From Oncomelania hupensis (Eukaryota > Mollusca > Gastropoda > Littorinimorpha > Pomatiopsidae): a stretch of DNA of 64,000 nt. A program made the position numbers and the translations under genes. The stretch covers positions 13,443,022 through 13,507,021 of the forward strand of contig CM072513.1 in assembly GCA_036898135.1 (NCBI GenBank). Reading direction: 5' to 3'. Positions 11,904 to 22,724 of the stretch are shown here, one piece after another. A model generated the notes under the pieces. It was not told where the DNA came from. It ran no database searches and was given only the letters and a program-made list of their open reading frames with translations. Position 1 is the stretch's first letter, and every line of letters starts with the position of its first letter.

Positions 11904-14122
11904 TTTGAGCTACAAATGATCTCCCCTGATGCACCTAACTTTATTGCAGGAGATTTCAATAGTTGTGACTTGTGCACTTGTTTACCCTCATTTCATCAGT
12001 ATGTGTCTATCCCCACTCGTCAAAACAATACCATTGATCGTCTATATGGCAACATTCCTGATGCCTATAAATCCTTTGTACTTCCATCTGTTGGTAAATC
12101 TGATCACGATTGTGTCCATCTCATTCCATCTTACCTGCCTAAAATCAGATCACAACCCATTGTAAAGAAAACAGTAAAAGTTTGGTCTTCTGAAAGCATT
12201 GAACAGTTACAAGGATGTTTTGACTGTACTGACTGGAACATGTTTTTGGAATCTAGTGATGGTGTAAATGAAGCTGCTGATGTTATTTCTGACTATATTA
12301 AATTCTGCGAGGATACTGTCATCCCTACCAAAACTATAAAAATATTTCCAAATAACAAACCTTGGGTCTCAAAGTCACTCAAAGCCACGCTAAACGAAAA
12401 GAAAATTGCATTTCAAACTGATGATAAAGCTGAACGCAGGCGTGTTCAAGCAAAACTAAGAAAGGAAATTCAGGATGCTAAACGGCAATATAAGGAAAAA
12501 GTAGAATCACAGTTCGAGCGTGGTAACCTGGCTGATGCATGGAAGGGGTTGAAAACTCTGTCCGGTCAAGCGAAGCTGAAGTCAACTAACTGTGACCTTC
12601 CTTTTAAAAACCGAATTAAAATGTCAGAAGAACTAAATTCATTCTACTGCCGTTTTGAACGCGATGACACAAAAGACGACGTTGATGATATTATTTCTCG
12701 TTTAGAACAAGACGTGGTTGATGGTGATGCTGACTTTGAGATCGATGGTGCCACAGTTGAGTCCATGTTTAAAAGACTGAATCTGAGAAAGGCCACTGGC
12801 CCTGATGGTATAGGGGGTAGGACCTTGAAGTGGTGCGCTGCACAGTTGTGCTTAGTATTCAGTCAGCTATTCTCGTGGTCAGTCAGGGATTGTGTTGTAC
12901 CTAGTGTATGGAAACACTCTATCATCTGTCCCGTGCCCAAAAACAGTAAACCCAAAGAACTCAACGACTATCGCCCTGTTGCCCTGACATCCATAGCTAT
13001 GAAATGTCTCGAACGGATTCTTCTCTCTCGTCTTCTTTGTCACACTCAGCCTTTCACTGATCCTCTTCAATTTGCATACAAACCCAATCGTAGTACCGAC
13101 GACGCTACTCTGACGCTTCTCCACAATGCGTATGATCACTTAGAGACCTCTGGTTCCTTTGTCCGCATTCTATTTATAGACTTTTCTTCTGCTTTCAATA
13201 CCATACAGCCACACCTCATGGCTCAGAAGCTTTTGTCTTACACTGTCCCTCCTAGACTCGTCCTGTGGATCGTTCACTTCCTCGTGTCCAGATCTCAGGT
13301 TGTCCGCTTTCACTCTGCTGTCTCATCTCTCAAACAAACGTCCACAGGAGCTCCTCAGGGTACGGTTCTTTCTCCGGTACTTTTCACGCTCTACACAAAC
13401 GACTGCAGAGGAACTGATGCCTCACCGGTCATAAAGTACTCGGATGACTCTGCCCTTGTGGACCTGTCCAATTCAAATGCTGTGTATTTCTCTGCAGTTG
13501 ATAGGTTCAGCTCCTGGTGCAAACAAAACTATCTGGACTTAAATGTCAAGAAAACTAAGGAACTGGTCATTGACTTTCGTAAAAAACAACACTCTCATTC
13601 CAGACCTTGTCATTGATGGTGTTACAGTCGAGAGAGTCACCCAATACAAATACCTGGGAACCATCATTGACGAGAAACTGAACTTCACTGCAAACACCCA
13701 GGCCATACACAAAAAATGTCAGTCTAGAATTTACTGCCTTCAAAAACTTCGAAATCTCCAAGTCAGTAGCCGCATCCTTCAGACCTTTTACTCTTCTTTT
13801 ATTGAGTCCGTTCTTACCTTTTCTTTTATCTGCTGGTATGGAAGTTTGTGTGTAAAAAACAAAAGTATTCTGGATCGAGTAGTGAACGTCTGTGGGAGGG
13901 TTGTGGGAGTGAAACAAGAGAGTCTGCAGGTGTTGTATGAAAGACATGTTGTGCGGAAAGCTATTTGCTTTGTGCTGGATAGCACTCATGTGCTTGCGCA
14001 CCACTTCCAGCTCCTGCCTTCTGGAAGGCGCTACCAAACACCAAGGGTCAGAACTCTCAGAATGAAAAACAGTTTTATTCCAAAGGCTGTCTCATTACTT
14101 AATAAATGACATGTGTGTGTGT

Positions 14123-14154
<32 letters not shown>

Positions 14155-14358
14155 TTTGTTTGCCCAAAATAATCTCATTTCACATTTTTTAATGTTAGCA
14201 TGCATAAGTGTAATTCTATTCATATGTGACTGTGCATTTTTATCCTCATTGTCATTATGATTGTTGTTATTATTATTGTGATGTTTATTCCTTGTTGATT
14301 GTAATTGTACACCACAATGTAATTTCTTGTAAAAGATAATAAAGTTGTCTTATCTTAT
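11904..14358 (+). mobile_element. CR1/Rex1-like LINE inserted in the minisatellite
   Basis: Length 2,455 bp, 5'-truncated inside the endonuclease domain (GDFN at the start), with a full RT and a 3' end in TTATC repeats after an AATAAAG signal. It is flanked by the 5-bp repeat cttaa (11899-11903 and 14359-14363). Because cttaa is part of the minisatellite unit, the true duplication may be shorter. The clade is inferred from overall RT style (NKPWVSKSLK, GPDGIGGRTLKW, LNDYRPVALTS) and is not certain. Confidence 0.85.
11916..14109 (+). pseudogene. LINE endonuclease C-end plus reverse transcriptase, frameshifted
   Basis: One frame runs 11916-13616: endonuclease end GDFNSCDL, basic linker, RT fingers (NDYRPVALTS, LQFAYKPNRSTDDA), palm FIDFSSAFNTIQ, GAPQGTVLSP, and the catalytic box YSDDSAL. 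Both Asp are kept, and Ser replaces the usual Ala. At about 13580-13590, in a run of A after DFRK, the frame shifts, and the thumb and C-terminal part continues in another frame to 14109 (YKYLGTIID; LPSGRRYQTPR). One indel in a homopolymer is enough to explain the break. N-terminal endonuclease residues are missing. Confidence 0.85.
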
Positions 14359-14468
14359 CTTAACCCTTGTTGTTGGTGGTCTTCATGCTTAAGTAATACA
14401 ACCTTAACCCTTGTTGTTGGTGGTCTTCATGCTTATGTAATACAACCTTAACCCTTGTTGTTGGTGGC
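14359..14468 (+). repeat. Distal part of the 44-bp minisatellite
   Basis: Two and a half further units after the LINE insertion, same phase as the array left of it. It ends about 33 bp from the donor of EGF-like exon 13. Confidence 0.95.
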
Positions 14469-14501
14469 GGCAAGTGGAAAGCTAGGTGAACGGCCACTTA
14501 C

Positions 14502-14615
14502 TGTTGGAGCAGACGGAACCAGTCCAGCCTGGAGCACACGTACAGGTAAATCTGTGGACGTGATCCGTGCACGATCCATTGTTCTGACAGGGATTGCTTC
14601 CACACTCGTCTATAT
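14502..14615 (-). CDS. EGF-like exon 13, calcium-binding type
   Basis: 114 bp, phase 1-1. Acceptor TCACCAG, donor GTAAGT. It encodes [16 protein letters not shown], then TDHVHRFTC, then [11 protein letters not shown]. The 44-bp minisatellite begins about 33 bases into the following intron. Confidence 0.92.
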
Positions 14616-15335
14616 CTGGTGAGGACCAAAAATAAACAAACGGATTCAACTGTTTGCACTGACCTCAAATCAAAAAAGCTAAAAAATTATCATCAAAACG
14701 GATTCGACCATTTACATTAATCTAATATTAGATAGCACTACGACTCTCCAACAAATGGAATCGACTGTTCGCTTTAACTTCATCATTAACAGCTCAAGAA
14801 CTATCCTCAGACAGAGAGGACCTTTTATTTGTATTTTAATATTTTGTGTGTGCTTTGACATAAACTTTAAAAAAATTGCCTGAACTTAAACAGAACTGAA
14901 AGGCAATAGTCAGACGGGTTCTATTGCTTGCAGGAGCTCCAACGTGCACAAAACCAACAGGCTGCATAACGAATAGCTCAAAACAAAAGAGGGTGTTAAA
15001 AAGTTGTAGCGTTTGTCTATCGTTGGTAACAGAGGCGTCGGAGGTCTCCTTTCTCTAGGCCAGCTTAATGACAGCAGTGACTACCTCCTCTCCATTGCTG
15101 CCTCACCTTACCCAGATTACAACCAGCCAGGTGCCCAATCACGGCTGGTGGACTGGGCTGTTCTGTGCGCTTGCTTTGTTCTTTGTGTGGTTCAGTGTTG
15201 CGTCCTAGTACTAACCATCCCCATCCAAGTTGATGTTGCTTAGCATGTGTAGTGTGTCCCCAAACCGCAACGCTAATGTACCATCTAAGAATGTAGGCCA
15301 GTGGAAAGTTAATGGACAGTTAGACGATAACTTAC
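14616..15335. other. Short intron, nothing assigned
   Basis: Between EGF-like exons 12 and 13. An open plus-strand frame at 15013-15243 has no recognised motif and no exon signals I trust. Confidence 0.5.
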
Positions 15336-15449
15336 TGATAGAACATTCAGAACCAGTGTAGCCAGGAGCGCAAGTACACAGATATCCGTTGATCAGATCG
15401 TAACATGTTCCACCATTCAGACAAGGTTGGCTTGCACACTCGTCGATGT
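15336..15449 (-). CDS. EGF-like exon 12, calcium-binding type
   Basis: 114 bp, phase 1-1. Acceptor GATCAG, donor GTAAGT. It encodes [16 protein letters not shown], then YDLINGYLC, then [11 protein letters not shown]. Both O-glycan motifs and the hydroxylation motif are present. Confidence 0.92.
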
Positions 15450-15500
15450 CTGATCTCAAACAAAACAAGAAACCCAATAGAAACACTGTCTTTTATATTT

Positions 15501-15504
15501 AATA

Positions 15505-15592
<88 letters not shown>

Positions 15593-16015
15593 GGCAATTT
15601 ATACAGTGCTTTCCAAAATCACAAAGCGCTTTACACAAACAAATGTAAACACAACATACATACATTGGTCAATAACACGCAACCACATACACATCATAAC
15701 ACCCACACAAAAAAAAAACAAAAAAAAAACCCACTTAATCAGGGCGCCTAAGAAAAGGCCTCTCTAAAAAAGATGCGTCTTTAAGTTCATTTTAAAAGAC
15801 GCTAGTGAAGGACTGTGACGGACGGACCGAGGTAGTGAGTTCCAGGTCTGAACAGAGAAGAAACTGAAGGCTCGACCACCATGTCTCACCCTGTGGTATT
15901 CTGGTACACGGAACATCCTTTTATCTGCAGACGAGCGGAGAGACCAAGAAGGAACATAGACAGTCAAAAGTTCGGAAAGATAGCTAGGAGCTAGTTTGGC
16001 AATAGTTTCTTAAAT
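15501..16015 (-). mobile_element. 3' end of a CR1/L2-like LINE
   Basis: On the minus strand, 15967-15764 encodes the typical C-terminal end: SLRSSADKRMFRVPEY, then GGRAFSFFSVQTWNSLP, then SPSLASFKMNLKTHLF. The 3' end has the usual AAAGCGCTTTGTGATTTTGG and GTATAAATTG phrases and an ATT-repeat tail (15501-15590 on the plus strand as AAT). The 5' limit is approximate. Confidence 0.82.
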
Positions 16016-16156
16016 TGACTTGAACAGTACCTTAGACACCTTAGAGCATTAGAGACCCCACCGAGTCCAGACACACTTATGATTCCAGAGAACACATCAG
16101 AATCCATAGACACCTCAGAGTCCAGATTTATTTGAACCTCCACAACCTCAACTTAC

Positions 16157-16270
16157 CTGAGGAGCAAGTAGACCCAGTCCAGCCTGGGGCACAAGTACAG
16201 AGAAATCCGTTGACTTGATCGGCACACGTTCCTCCATTAGTACAAGGATTGTTGGCACAATCGTCTATAT
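16157..16270 (-). CDS. EGF-like exon 11, calcium-binding type
   Basis: 114 bp, phase 1-1. Acceptor GTCAACAG, donor TCAG/GTAAGT. It encodes [16 protein letters not shown], then ADQVNGFLC, then [11 protein letters not shown]. The O-glucose site is lost (Asn replaces Ser in CANNPC); the O-fucose consensus is kept. Confidence 0.92.
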
Positions 16271-16344
16271 CTGTTGACAAACAAAGAAAGGAATACAATC
16301 GTGGTGTATTATTTATAGTTTCTTCCAGCTAGTGCTACAGGTAA

Positions 16345-16690
16345 GTAGAACATGGTAAAATAAGGACAACATAGTAAAATAAGGACAACATAGTAACATA
16401 AGGACAACATAGTAACATAAGGACAACATAGTAACATAAGGAGAACATAGTAAAATAAGGACAACATAGTAAAATAAGAACATAGTAACATAAGGACAAC
16501 ATAGTAAAATTAGGACAACATAGTAACATAAGGACAACATAGTAACATAAGGACAACATAGTAACATAAGGACAACATAGTAAAATTAGGACAACATAGT
16601 AACATAAGGACAACATAGTAAAATAAGGACAACATAGTAACATAAGGACAACATGGTAAAATAAGGACAACATAGTAGACTAAGAACAAG
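16345..16690 (+). repeat. 19-bp minisatellite, about 18 copies
   Basis: Units of aggacaacatagtaacata and variants (aaaat for acat). It starts about 75 bp upstream of the EGF-like exon 11 acceptor on the transcript strand. It produces leucine/cysteine/tyrosine-rich ORFs on the minus strand that are artefacts. Confidence 0.95.
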
Positions 16691-16954
16691 TATGACATAG
16701 CAGATTGACATTTTCACCTCCACCTTCATGGGAGTTGCCACGGCTCTGTAAACTACACAGCTGGCAACATCGGCAAGCGTGCTATGCTATTATAGGTCAA
16801 GAAAGTAGACATAATGTGTGTTTGGTTCATCAATGCCCAAGGCGTCAGATTATGTCAGACCTCTTCAGACATGAAGGTAAAACTATTTGTTCTCGCTTTA
16901 AATTAGGCCAGGAGATTTGTTTTATTGAGTTAATTGCTGAGACTAGAGAAGATT

Positions 16955-18092
16955 GTGGCCAAGTGGGCTAAGGCGGGACTAACTTGCCTTGTCCACAGGC
17001 CACAAACTGCCTTGTCCACAGGCCACAAACTGCCTTGTCCACAGGCCACAAACTGCCTTGTCCACAGGCCAGAAGCCAATGGCGACTGACAGGTGTGGGT
17101 TCGATCCAGCATCTGGGCGTTATGTTTCTCCCAATATTATTTACTTTCGACTCGGGCAACGTCTCGGGAGTTTTCTCCGGGTACTCCGGTTTGCTCCCCC
17201 AGCAAAATTTCAAAATCACAACTAATGTTAAGTAGGTTGGGTTTGGGCGCGCCAAAGGCTATGCCTTCTCCAGGGGAGGCAACCCAGAATTTCCCGATAA
17301 AAAGTAGAGGGTGGAACCGGTACGATTTCTCAAACCGGTTTTAACCGGTTTTTCCAATAGAAAACCGCGGTTTAAAACCGGTTAACCGGCTAGAAGTTAC
17401 AACTGGTTACCACGGGTAAGTAAGCATAGTAAGCAAGGGAAATAACCTCTGTATTGAATTTTTTTTTGGAACGGCTGAAGTTCTTTCACGATGAATTTTG
17501 TCACCTTTTCGTTGATTTCGGATGCTTTCTTGGAGTTAGCTGGATATACCTGCTTCTTTTTGAGTGCTTCACTGATTGTCATTTGTTTTGTGTCGCCTTT
17601 ACTTGTACTGGCACCTCCTTCAGTCACAATGCTCACGTCAGCGTCAGCGCTGCTGGTACACGGACTAGATCTAGCATGTAGGACTTGTGGGTTAGATCTA
17701 TTGGGTGCAGGGCCCGCAGGCTTGGCTGGCTTCAGCAGCAGCAAAGGGTGGTGTCGGCGAATGTGTGCATTCAGATTTGAAGTGCCACCGCCAAGTTTAA
17801 TACTTGCCTTACACTCTTTACAGTAACCGGTAATCTGTCTCTCGCAGGAGAAAGAATCTCCAAATGTCAGCTTTCCCACGCGTGTTCGCTACGAATTTCT
17901 CTGTTTCTGCCATTTTGCTAGTGCTTTACGGGACGAGTGATGTCCCTTAGAAAAACCGCGGTTTTCCGGTTTTTTAAGGCCAAACCGGTTTACCGAACCG
18001 TGAGAAAGTCGAACCGATTTTAACCGGAAAACCGGTAAAACCGAACACCCCTAATAAAAAGAGACAATAAAGCATTTTAAAAAAAAAAAAAA
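16955..18092 (+). mobile_element. tRNA-like SINE, split by a hAT element
   Basis: The head carries pol III boxes: A-box-like GGCCAAGTGGGCTAAGGCG (from 16957) and B-box-like GGTGTGGGTTCGATCCAGC. Between them a 23-bp block (caggccacaaactgccttgt) is present in about four copies, where the sister copy at 26740-26951 has one. The body contains ctccgggtactccggttt. The 3' end (acaataaagcattt and a poly(A) of 14) lies beyond the hAT insertion at 17305-18053. Confidence 0.78.
17305..18053 (-). mobile_element. Non-autonomous hAT element with BED-finger ORF
   Basis: The ends tagagggtg and cacccct+a are imperfect inverted repeats with AACCGGTTTT-rich subterminal repeats. The flanks show a perfect 8-bp duplication ataaaaag (17297-17304 and 18054-18061), diagnostic of hAT. 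The minus ORF 17879-17397 encodes a BED zinc finger (YCKECKASIKLGGGTSNLNA then HIRRHH), a low-complexity linker, and the start of the transposase (FIVKELQPF), then stops. The catalytic region is deleted. Confidence 0.87.
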
Positions 18093-18131
18093 GGTAGAAG
18101 AAAATCGTTAGACAGACATCTCAAAACTTAC

Positions 18132-18245
18132 TGGTGGAGCAGAGAGAATCGGTCCAGCCAGCCGCACAAGAACAGCGATATCCGTTGACATCATCATGAC
18201 AAGTGGCTTTGTTCCGACAAGGATTGCTTCCACATTCATCTATGT
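18132..18245 (-). CDS. EGF-like exon 10, calcium-binding type
   Basis: 114 bp, phase 1-1. Acceptor ATCATTAG, donor GTAAGT. It encodes [16 protein letters not shown], then HDDVNGYRC, then [11 protein letters not shown]. The intron between this and EGF-like exon 9 is only 232 bp, the shortest seen here. A SINE poly(A) tail ends 39 bp from its donor side. Confidence 0.92.
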
Positions 18246-18477
18246 CTAATGATACAACGAGAAGAAAAACAGTTGTACCATTATGCAGTTCCAAGAAACA
18301 CAGGAAAGTATTTGCAATGAAGACAACAGATGAGCGGTGCCTTTAGCATTGAGCAAGGCAGTAAAAGTTGTCAAATGTCTGCCCTATCCTGAGGTATTTT
18401 TGTCAGAAGCCAGTGAGCTTGTTTTATCCTTGAAGCAGGCTGGGTGGTATCAGGTAGTTAAAACAGGTCAGACTTAC

Positions 18478-18591
18478 TTGTGGAACAAGTAGCATCAGTC
18501 CAGCCTGGCGGACAAGAGCAGAGAAATTCATTGACTCCATCATGGCATGTGCCATGGTTGTCACAAGGGTTGCTTGCACACTCGTCTATGT
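18478..18591 (-). CDS. EGF-like exon 9, calcium-binding type
   Basis: 114 bp, phase 1-1. Acceptor TCTTTAG, donor GTAAGT. It encodes DIDECASNPCDNHGTC, then HDGVNEFLC, then SCPPGWTDATC. Six Cys, O-glucose (CASNPC) and O-fucose (CDNHGTC) consensus present. Confidence 0.92.
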
Positions 18592-18898
18592 CTAAAGACA
18601 AAAGAAGAACAGTCTTACCAATATGCAGGAAAAAATAATAAGAGCATAGGAATTCATGACGTTGCCTGTGAGAGGTTCTAGACAACTTGGGAAAAAGCAC
18701 CTTTGTTGCTATCTGCTAAACCATAGGCTGGAGAGACAGTGGCCAGTTTTACGCTGAGCGTAAGAGACATGCTTCTGTAGGCTACACAGATCAACATGGC
18801 TGTCGAGGATCGATAGGTGGCGCGATAAAATAGAAGTGGGGATGTTGTATCAATATAATAACAAAGATGGCAAGAGGCGGGTTGTTAAAGGAAACTAC

Positions 18899-19012
18899 TG
18901 GTGGAGCAGACAGAACCAGTCCAGCCAGGAGTACAAGTACAGACAAAGCCGTTGACTTCATCCTGACACGTTCAAATGTGCAGACAAGGGTTGCTTTCAC
19001 ATTCGTTTATGT
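18899..19012 (-). pseudogene. Dead EGF-like exon with lost acceptor and internal stop
   Basis: Exactly 114 bp, alignable end to end with the live exons. It reads INECESNPCLHI, then a TGA stop (18974-18972), then TCQDEVNGFVC and [11 protein letters not shown]. The acceptor, AG in every live exon, is AC here (19013-19014), and the donor is GTAGTT instead of GTAAGT. Either defect alone should exclude it from the mRNA. The downstream half still reads well, so inactivation seems fairly recent. Confidence 0.88.
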
Positions 19013-19512
19013 GTAATGATAATAAACATAAACAAAATAAATTAAAAGAATAATAATAATAAATTTATAAAATTTAAAATACCATCTTATTTCCTTTGAG
19101 TGGGTGTGACAGAAGATAAGAAAACATTCAAAGAGAACAAATCACACACACGTGGCATTGGAAAGGACCTACCGTGTTCGACGACAAAACAATGTTCCCT
19201 GGCATTGCTCAACAGAGCACGTTTGCTGAGATTTGGGAGATGGCCATTTAGGTTCCTATGGAAAATATGCTTACTACGTCAAGACTGCCCACACATGTTA
19301 ATGTATGAATGTTTACAAATGACTCATCTTGAGGGCTTAAGGCTTAAAAAGCCTACATACCATCCCATGTCATGTGATGCTCAGGCAGCGGCATTGCTCG
19401 GGAATCTACTTTGCAGATTCATTCTTGAAATAAAGGCAATTACTTGTAGCGATTGTTCCCGTGTTGGCTGGATCATAGGGCTACGATGTTGGTTATAGAG
19501 ACTTGCTCCTGC

Positions 19513-19606
19513 AGCATGTAGAATGTGTGTAGCCAAAAGCACAAGTACAAAGCTATACTTCATCCCCCACCATGCTAACAGGGGTTGATTCCACACTGAT
19601 CTATGT
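19513..19606 (-). pseudogene. Dead EGF-like exon, source of the 78-bp array
   Basis: The minus strand reads DIDQCGINPC and then an in-frame TAG. Sequence resembling the rest of an EGF exon follows, about 20 bp short and out of frame. The acceptor AG is CG (19607-19608), and no clear donor remains. Its first 60 or so bases are the exonic part of the tandem unit that continues to 20325. Because neighbouring exons are phase 1-1, its loss does not disturb the reading frame. Confidence 0.8.
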
Positions 19607-20325
19607 CGGAAGACAGCAGGAGGTACAAAGATATACTTCATCCTCCACCATGCTAACAGGGGTTGATTCCACACTGATCTATGTCGGAAGACAGCAGAAG
19701 GTACAAAGATATACTTCATCCCCCACCATGCTAACAGGGGTTGATTCCACACTGATCTATGTCGGAAGACAGCAGAAGGTACACAGATATACTTCATCTC
19801 CCACCATGCTAACAGGGGTTGATTCCACACTCATCTATGTCGGAAGACAGCAGAAGGTACACAGATATACTTCATCTCCCACCATGCTAACAGGGGTTGA
19901 TTCCACACTGATCTATGTCGGAAGACAGCAGAAGGTACACAGATATACTTCATCCCCCACCATGCTAACAGGGGTTGATTCCACACTCATCTATTTCGGA
20001 AGACAGCAGAAGTACAAAGCTATACTTCATCCCCCACCATGCTAACAGGGGTTGATTCCACACTCATCTATGTCGGAAGACAGCAGAAGGTACAAAGATA
20101 TACGTCATCGCCCACCATGCTAACAGGGGTTGATTCCACACTGATCTATGTCGGAAGACAGCAGAAGGTACACAGATATACTTCATCTCCCACCTTGCTA
20201 ACAAGGGTTGATTCCACACTCATCTATGTCGGAAGAGAGCAGAAGGTACACAGATATACTTCATCTCCCACCATGCTAACAGGGGTTGATTCCACACTCA
20301 TCTATGTCGGAAGACAGCAGAAGGG
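19571..20325 (+). repeat. 78-bp minisatellite made from a dead EGF exon
   Basis: Starts at 19571, 19649, 19727, 19805, 19883, 19961, 20038, 20116, 20194 and 20272: ten copies, one of them 77 bp. On the minus strand each unit holds about 15 bp of intron end (ctgctgtcttccg), then exon sequence reading DIDQC or DIDEC, GINPC and a TAG, up to about 63 exonic bases. It extends the dead exon at 19513-19606. Confidence 0.93.
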
Positions 20326-20649
20326 AAGGAACAGGCGTATCGCAGTATTTTTTTTAGCAAACACAACAGGACGTTTGGACAGCATGCCAACCAACAACGA
20401 CCAATCAAGTGCAAGCTGCCAGTGAGAAGTCCCCTTACATTTGGCGCCAAGTGCTTGCTAACCGCCAAGTTGGTATGTTGTCTAACCGACACTGGATATT
20501 TCAGCAGCATGTTTTGGGCTAGATCAAGGTACTCCATTGCTCGGGGATGTTATTTTAAACTTCAAACTTCAAAGGTTAATCCATGGCTACAGCAGTGAAG
20601 ATGTAGTGGGTTCTATTGTTTGAGGGGGAGAGTGATTAAACAAACTTAC
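20326..20649. other. Intron remainder, nothing assigned
   Basis: Unique-looking intron sequence between the 78-bp array and EGF-like exon 8. Nothing coding was recognised. Confidence 0.5.
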
Positions 20650-20763
20650 TTTTGGAACAATCAGAATCAGCATAGCCAGATGCACAAGTACACAGAAATC
20701 CATTGATATGATCGTGGCACGTGCCTCCATTTTGACATGGGGTGCTCCCACATTCGTCTACAT
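20650..20763 (-). CDS. EGF-like exon 8, calcium-binding type
   Basis: 114 bp, phase 1-1. Acceptor TGTTCAG, donor GTAAGT. It encodes DVDECGSTPCQNGGTC, then HDHINGFLC, then TCASGYADSDC. Six Cys and both O-glycan consensus motifs are present. It is the intact exon immediately upstream, in the transcript, of the two dead EGF exons. Confidence 0.92.
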
Positions 20764-21105
20764 CTGAACAATAACACAGAAGACAATTTTCCACTGGAGT
20801 TTTATTACATTTCACATTCGTCTACGTTTAACCAACAACAAAACTCCAGAATGTTCCGATGGATTTGGAGCAACACTTTGAATGATACTTTAAAGGGGAT
20901 TCAATTTCAGATTAATACAAACAATCAGAGCAAGAATTCTAAATGGGTGGCCAAGAAGGTATTCTGGTGCAAATTTATGGTAACAAGACTACAGCAAGAC
21001 GCAGCGTGCTACCTTGTATGCAGCTACAACATAAAACCTTACACACACACAAACGAACAATTCCATTTGCACACGTCTATCTAGAAAACTAAACTAGCGT
21101 ATCAC

Positions 21106-21219
21106 CATGTTGACAGTTGTCCCCAGAATAGCCAGGCAGACAATGACAGTCATAACTGTTGATACCGTCCACACAACTGCCACCATGCTGGCATGGACTA
21201 CTGGCACACTCATCCACGT
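21106..21219 (-). CDS. EGF-like exon 7, calcium-binding type
   Basis: 114 bp, phase 1-1. Acceptor GTTTCAG, donor GTGATA. It encodes [16 protein letters not shown], then VDGINSYDC, then [11 protein letters not shown]. It is a close sister of EGF-like exon 6 but keeps the full C2-C3 loop and the O-fucose consensus. Confidence 0.92.
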
Positions 21220-21659
21220 CTGAAACCAAGGGCAATTCCCCTTTCAAGTAGTCACTGACATACAAACACAATGACACAACGCACACTTCAAACGTTTCTG
21301 TCGTTAGTGTTGAAGGTAGCGCAGTACATCTTCCGTCTTTGAAATCTTAGTGTCTTTCCGAACGTTGGAGATCTAAAACACTAAAAAAATATACAATACT
21401 ACAAAGAGCTTCCTGTGTAACCAAACATAAAAAAGCAGGAACATTTTTTAAAATGAATTTTGGTTTGGGTAACTTAGACTTAAAATATTTGGTATGAAAA
21501 CTAGACAGAAACTGACACCGCGAGTACAGGCACACGATGGTAGAAAGGGAACACCCAAGTAGAGAAGAAACATTAGAATGTCGGTTTATCCTAAGTAAAA
21601 CCTTCACAATGTAAAACCATAAAAACTGACGACAGTCAGTATGGATGTAATAATGATGA

Positions 21660-22690
21660 ATTAGAAGGGCAAAGCCCATATGACTCACATGCTCCTTATG
21701 GAACCCGCAATATTTAACATGAGTGCCCAGAAGAAAAAAAGAAAGGTGGCATTAAAATGCAAAGTAAAATCGGCTTTGATCTTTTTATGACCTTGACTTC
21801 CGGTTCCAAATACACTCATGTACATTTAAATAAAGTACAGCAAAAGTTGTATTATCCCAAGAACACGGTGACCTAGGGATGACCTTGACCTTGAGTGACT
21901 TGACTTTGGCATATCCTTGACCTTCACGTGACTTCTCATGCATGTCTGATCAAATAACCCAATGTTGTTGCATAATATGGGTTAAATAAACAGCCATTCC
22001 ATTGCACATTGACCTATTTGTTGTATGTTTTTGCAAGACCTAAAGTAAAATGACCTTGACCTTCAAGATGAATGTAAAAACAGAACACGTATGAAAGACC
22101 AATATATCATCTCTAAATACAACAAGTTTGACCTTTATATCTCACAAAGTTTAGTGTCAACGTCACTTCAAAGTACCTATACTAACCAACTTTGGACAGC
22201 TCCAGTGACCTTGACCTTGGAGTGAGGTTAACCACATTTGTATAGTATGTGTGTTGACCAAATTTTTATAGTATGTGTGTGTTATTGATATTTATCATGC
22301 ATCAAAGAATCATAAGTGCAATATTAATAACCTAGGAAAAAAGTATAATTGTGTGGGAAAAATTGTAATTTTTTTTTACTAGCATTTGTTGACCCTGTAA
22401 CCTTGACCTTGAAGTGCAGTAATTCATTCACTGATTATTGATGGGTTCTCTTACCAGGTTTGGTTGCGATAGATGAAATAGGTTCTGAGTACTTAGCAAC
22501 TTTAAAGTTGTGCACATTATGACATAGAGACGGCGGACACACACCAGCTCAATGCCTATGTGAGCAGCACAGTTTAGTGCCTCCACATTTTGCTTGCTGA
22601 GGGCTATTTATAGCTTGCCTGCACCCTCCCTTCCAGTGAAAGGAAAGGAAGCATCGGCGAAGCTATTTATGGCTAGCCTGGCTGACCAAA
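21660..22690. other. Probable interspersed repeat of unknown class
   Basis: It begins with gggcaaagcccatatgactc, a phrase also seen near 4198. It then has several scattered copies of the phrase tgaccttgacctt. No ORF. It may be a degraded non-coding transposon or SINE-like unit. Confidence 0.45.
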
Positions 22691-22724
22691 TCTCAAAATC
22701 TTAAAAACTGTGGTTGAGTCGCTG

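Noticed and set aside
16330..16350. Plus-strand donor ctacag/gtaagt at the head of the 19-bp array near 16.3 kb
   Set aside because: No plus-strand exon or acceptor partner was found; the gene here is on the minus strand.
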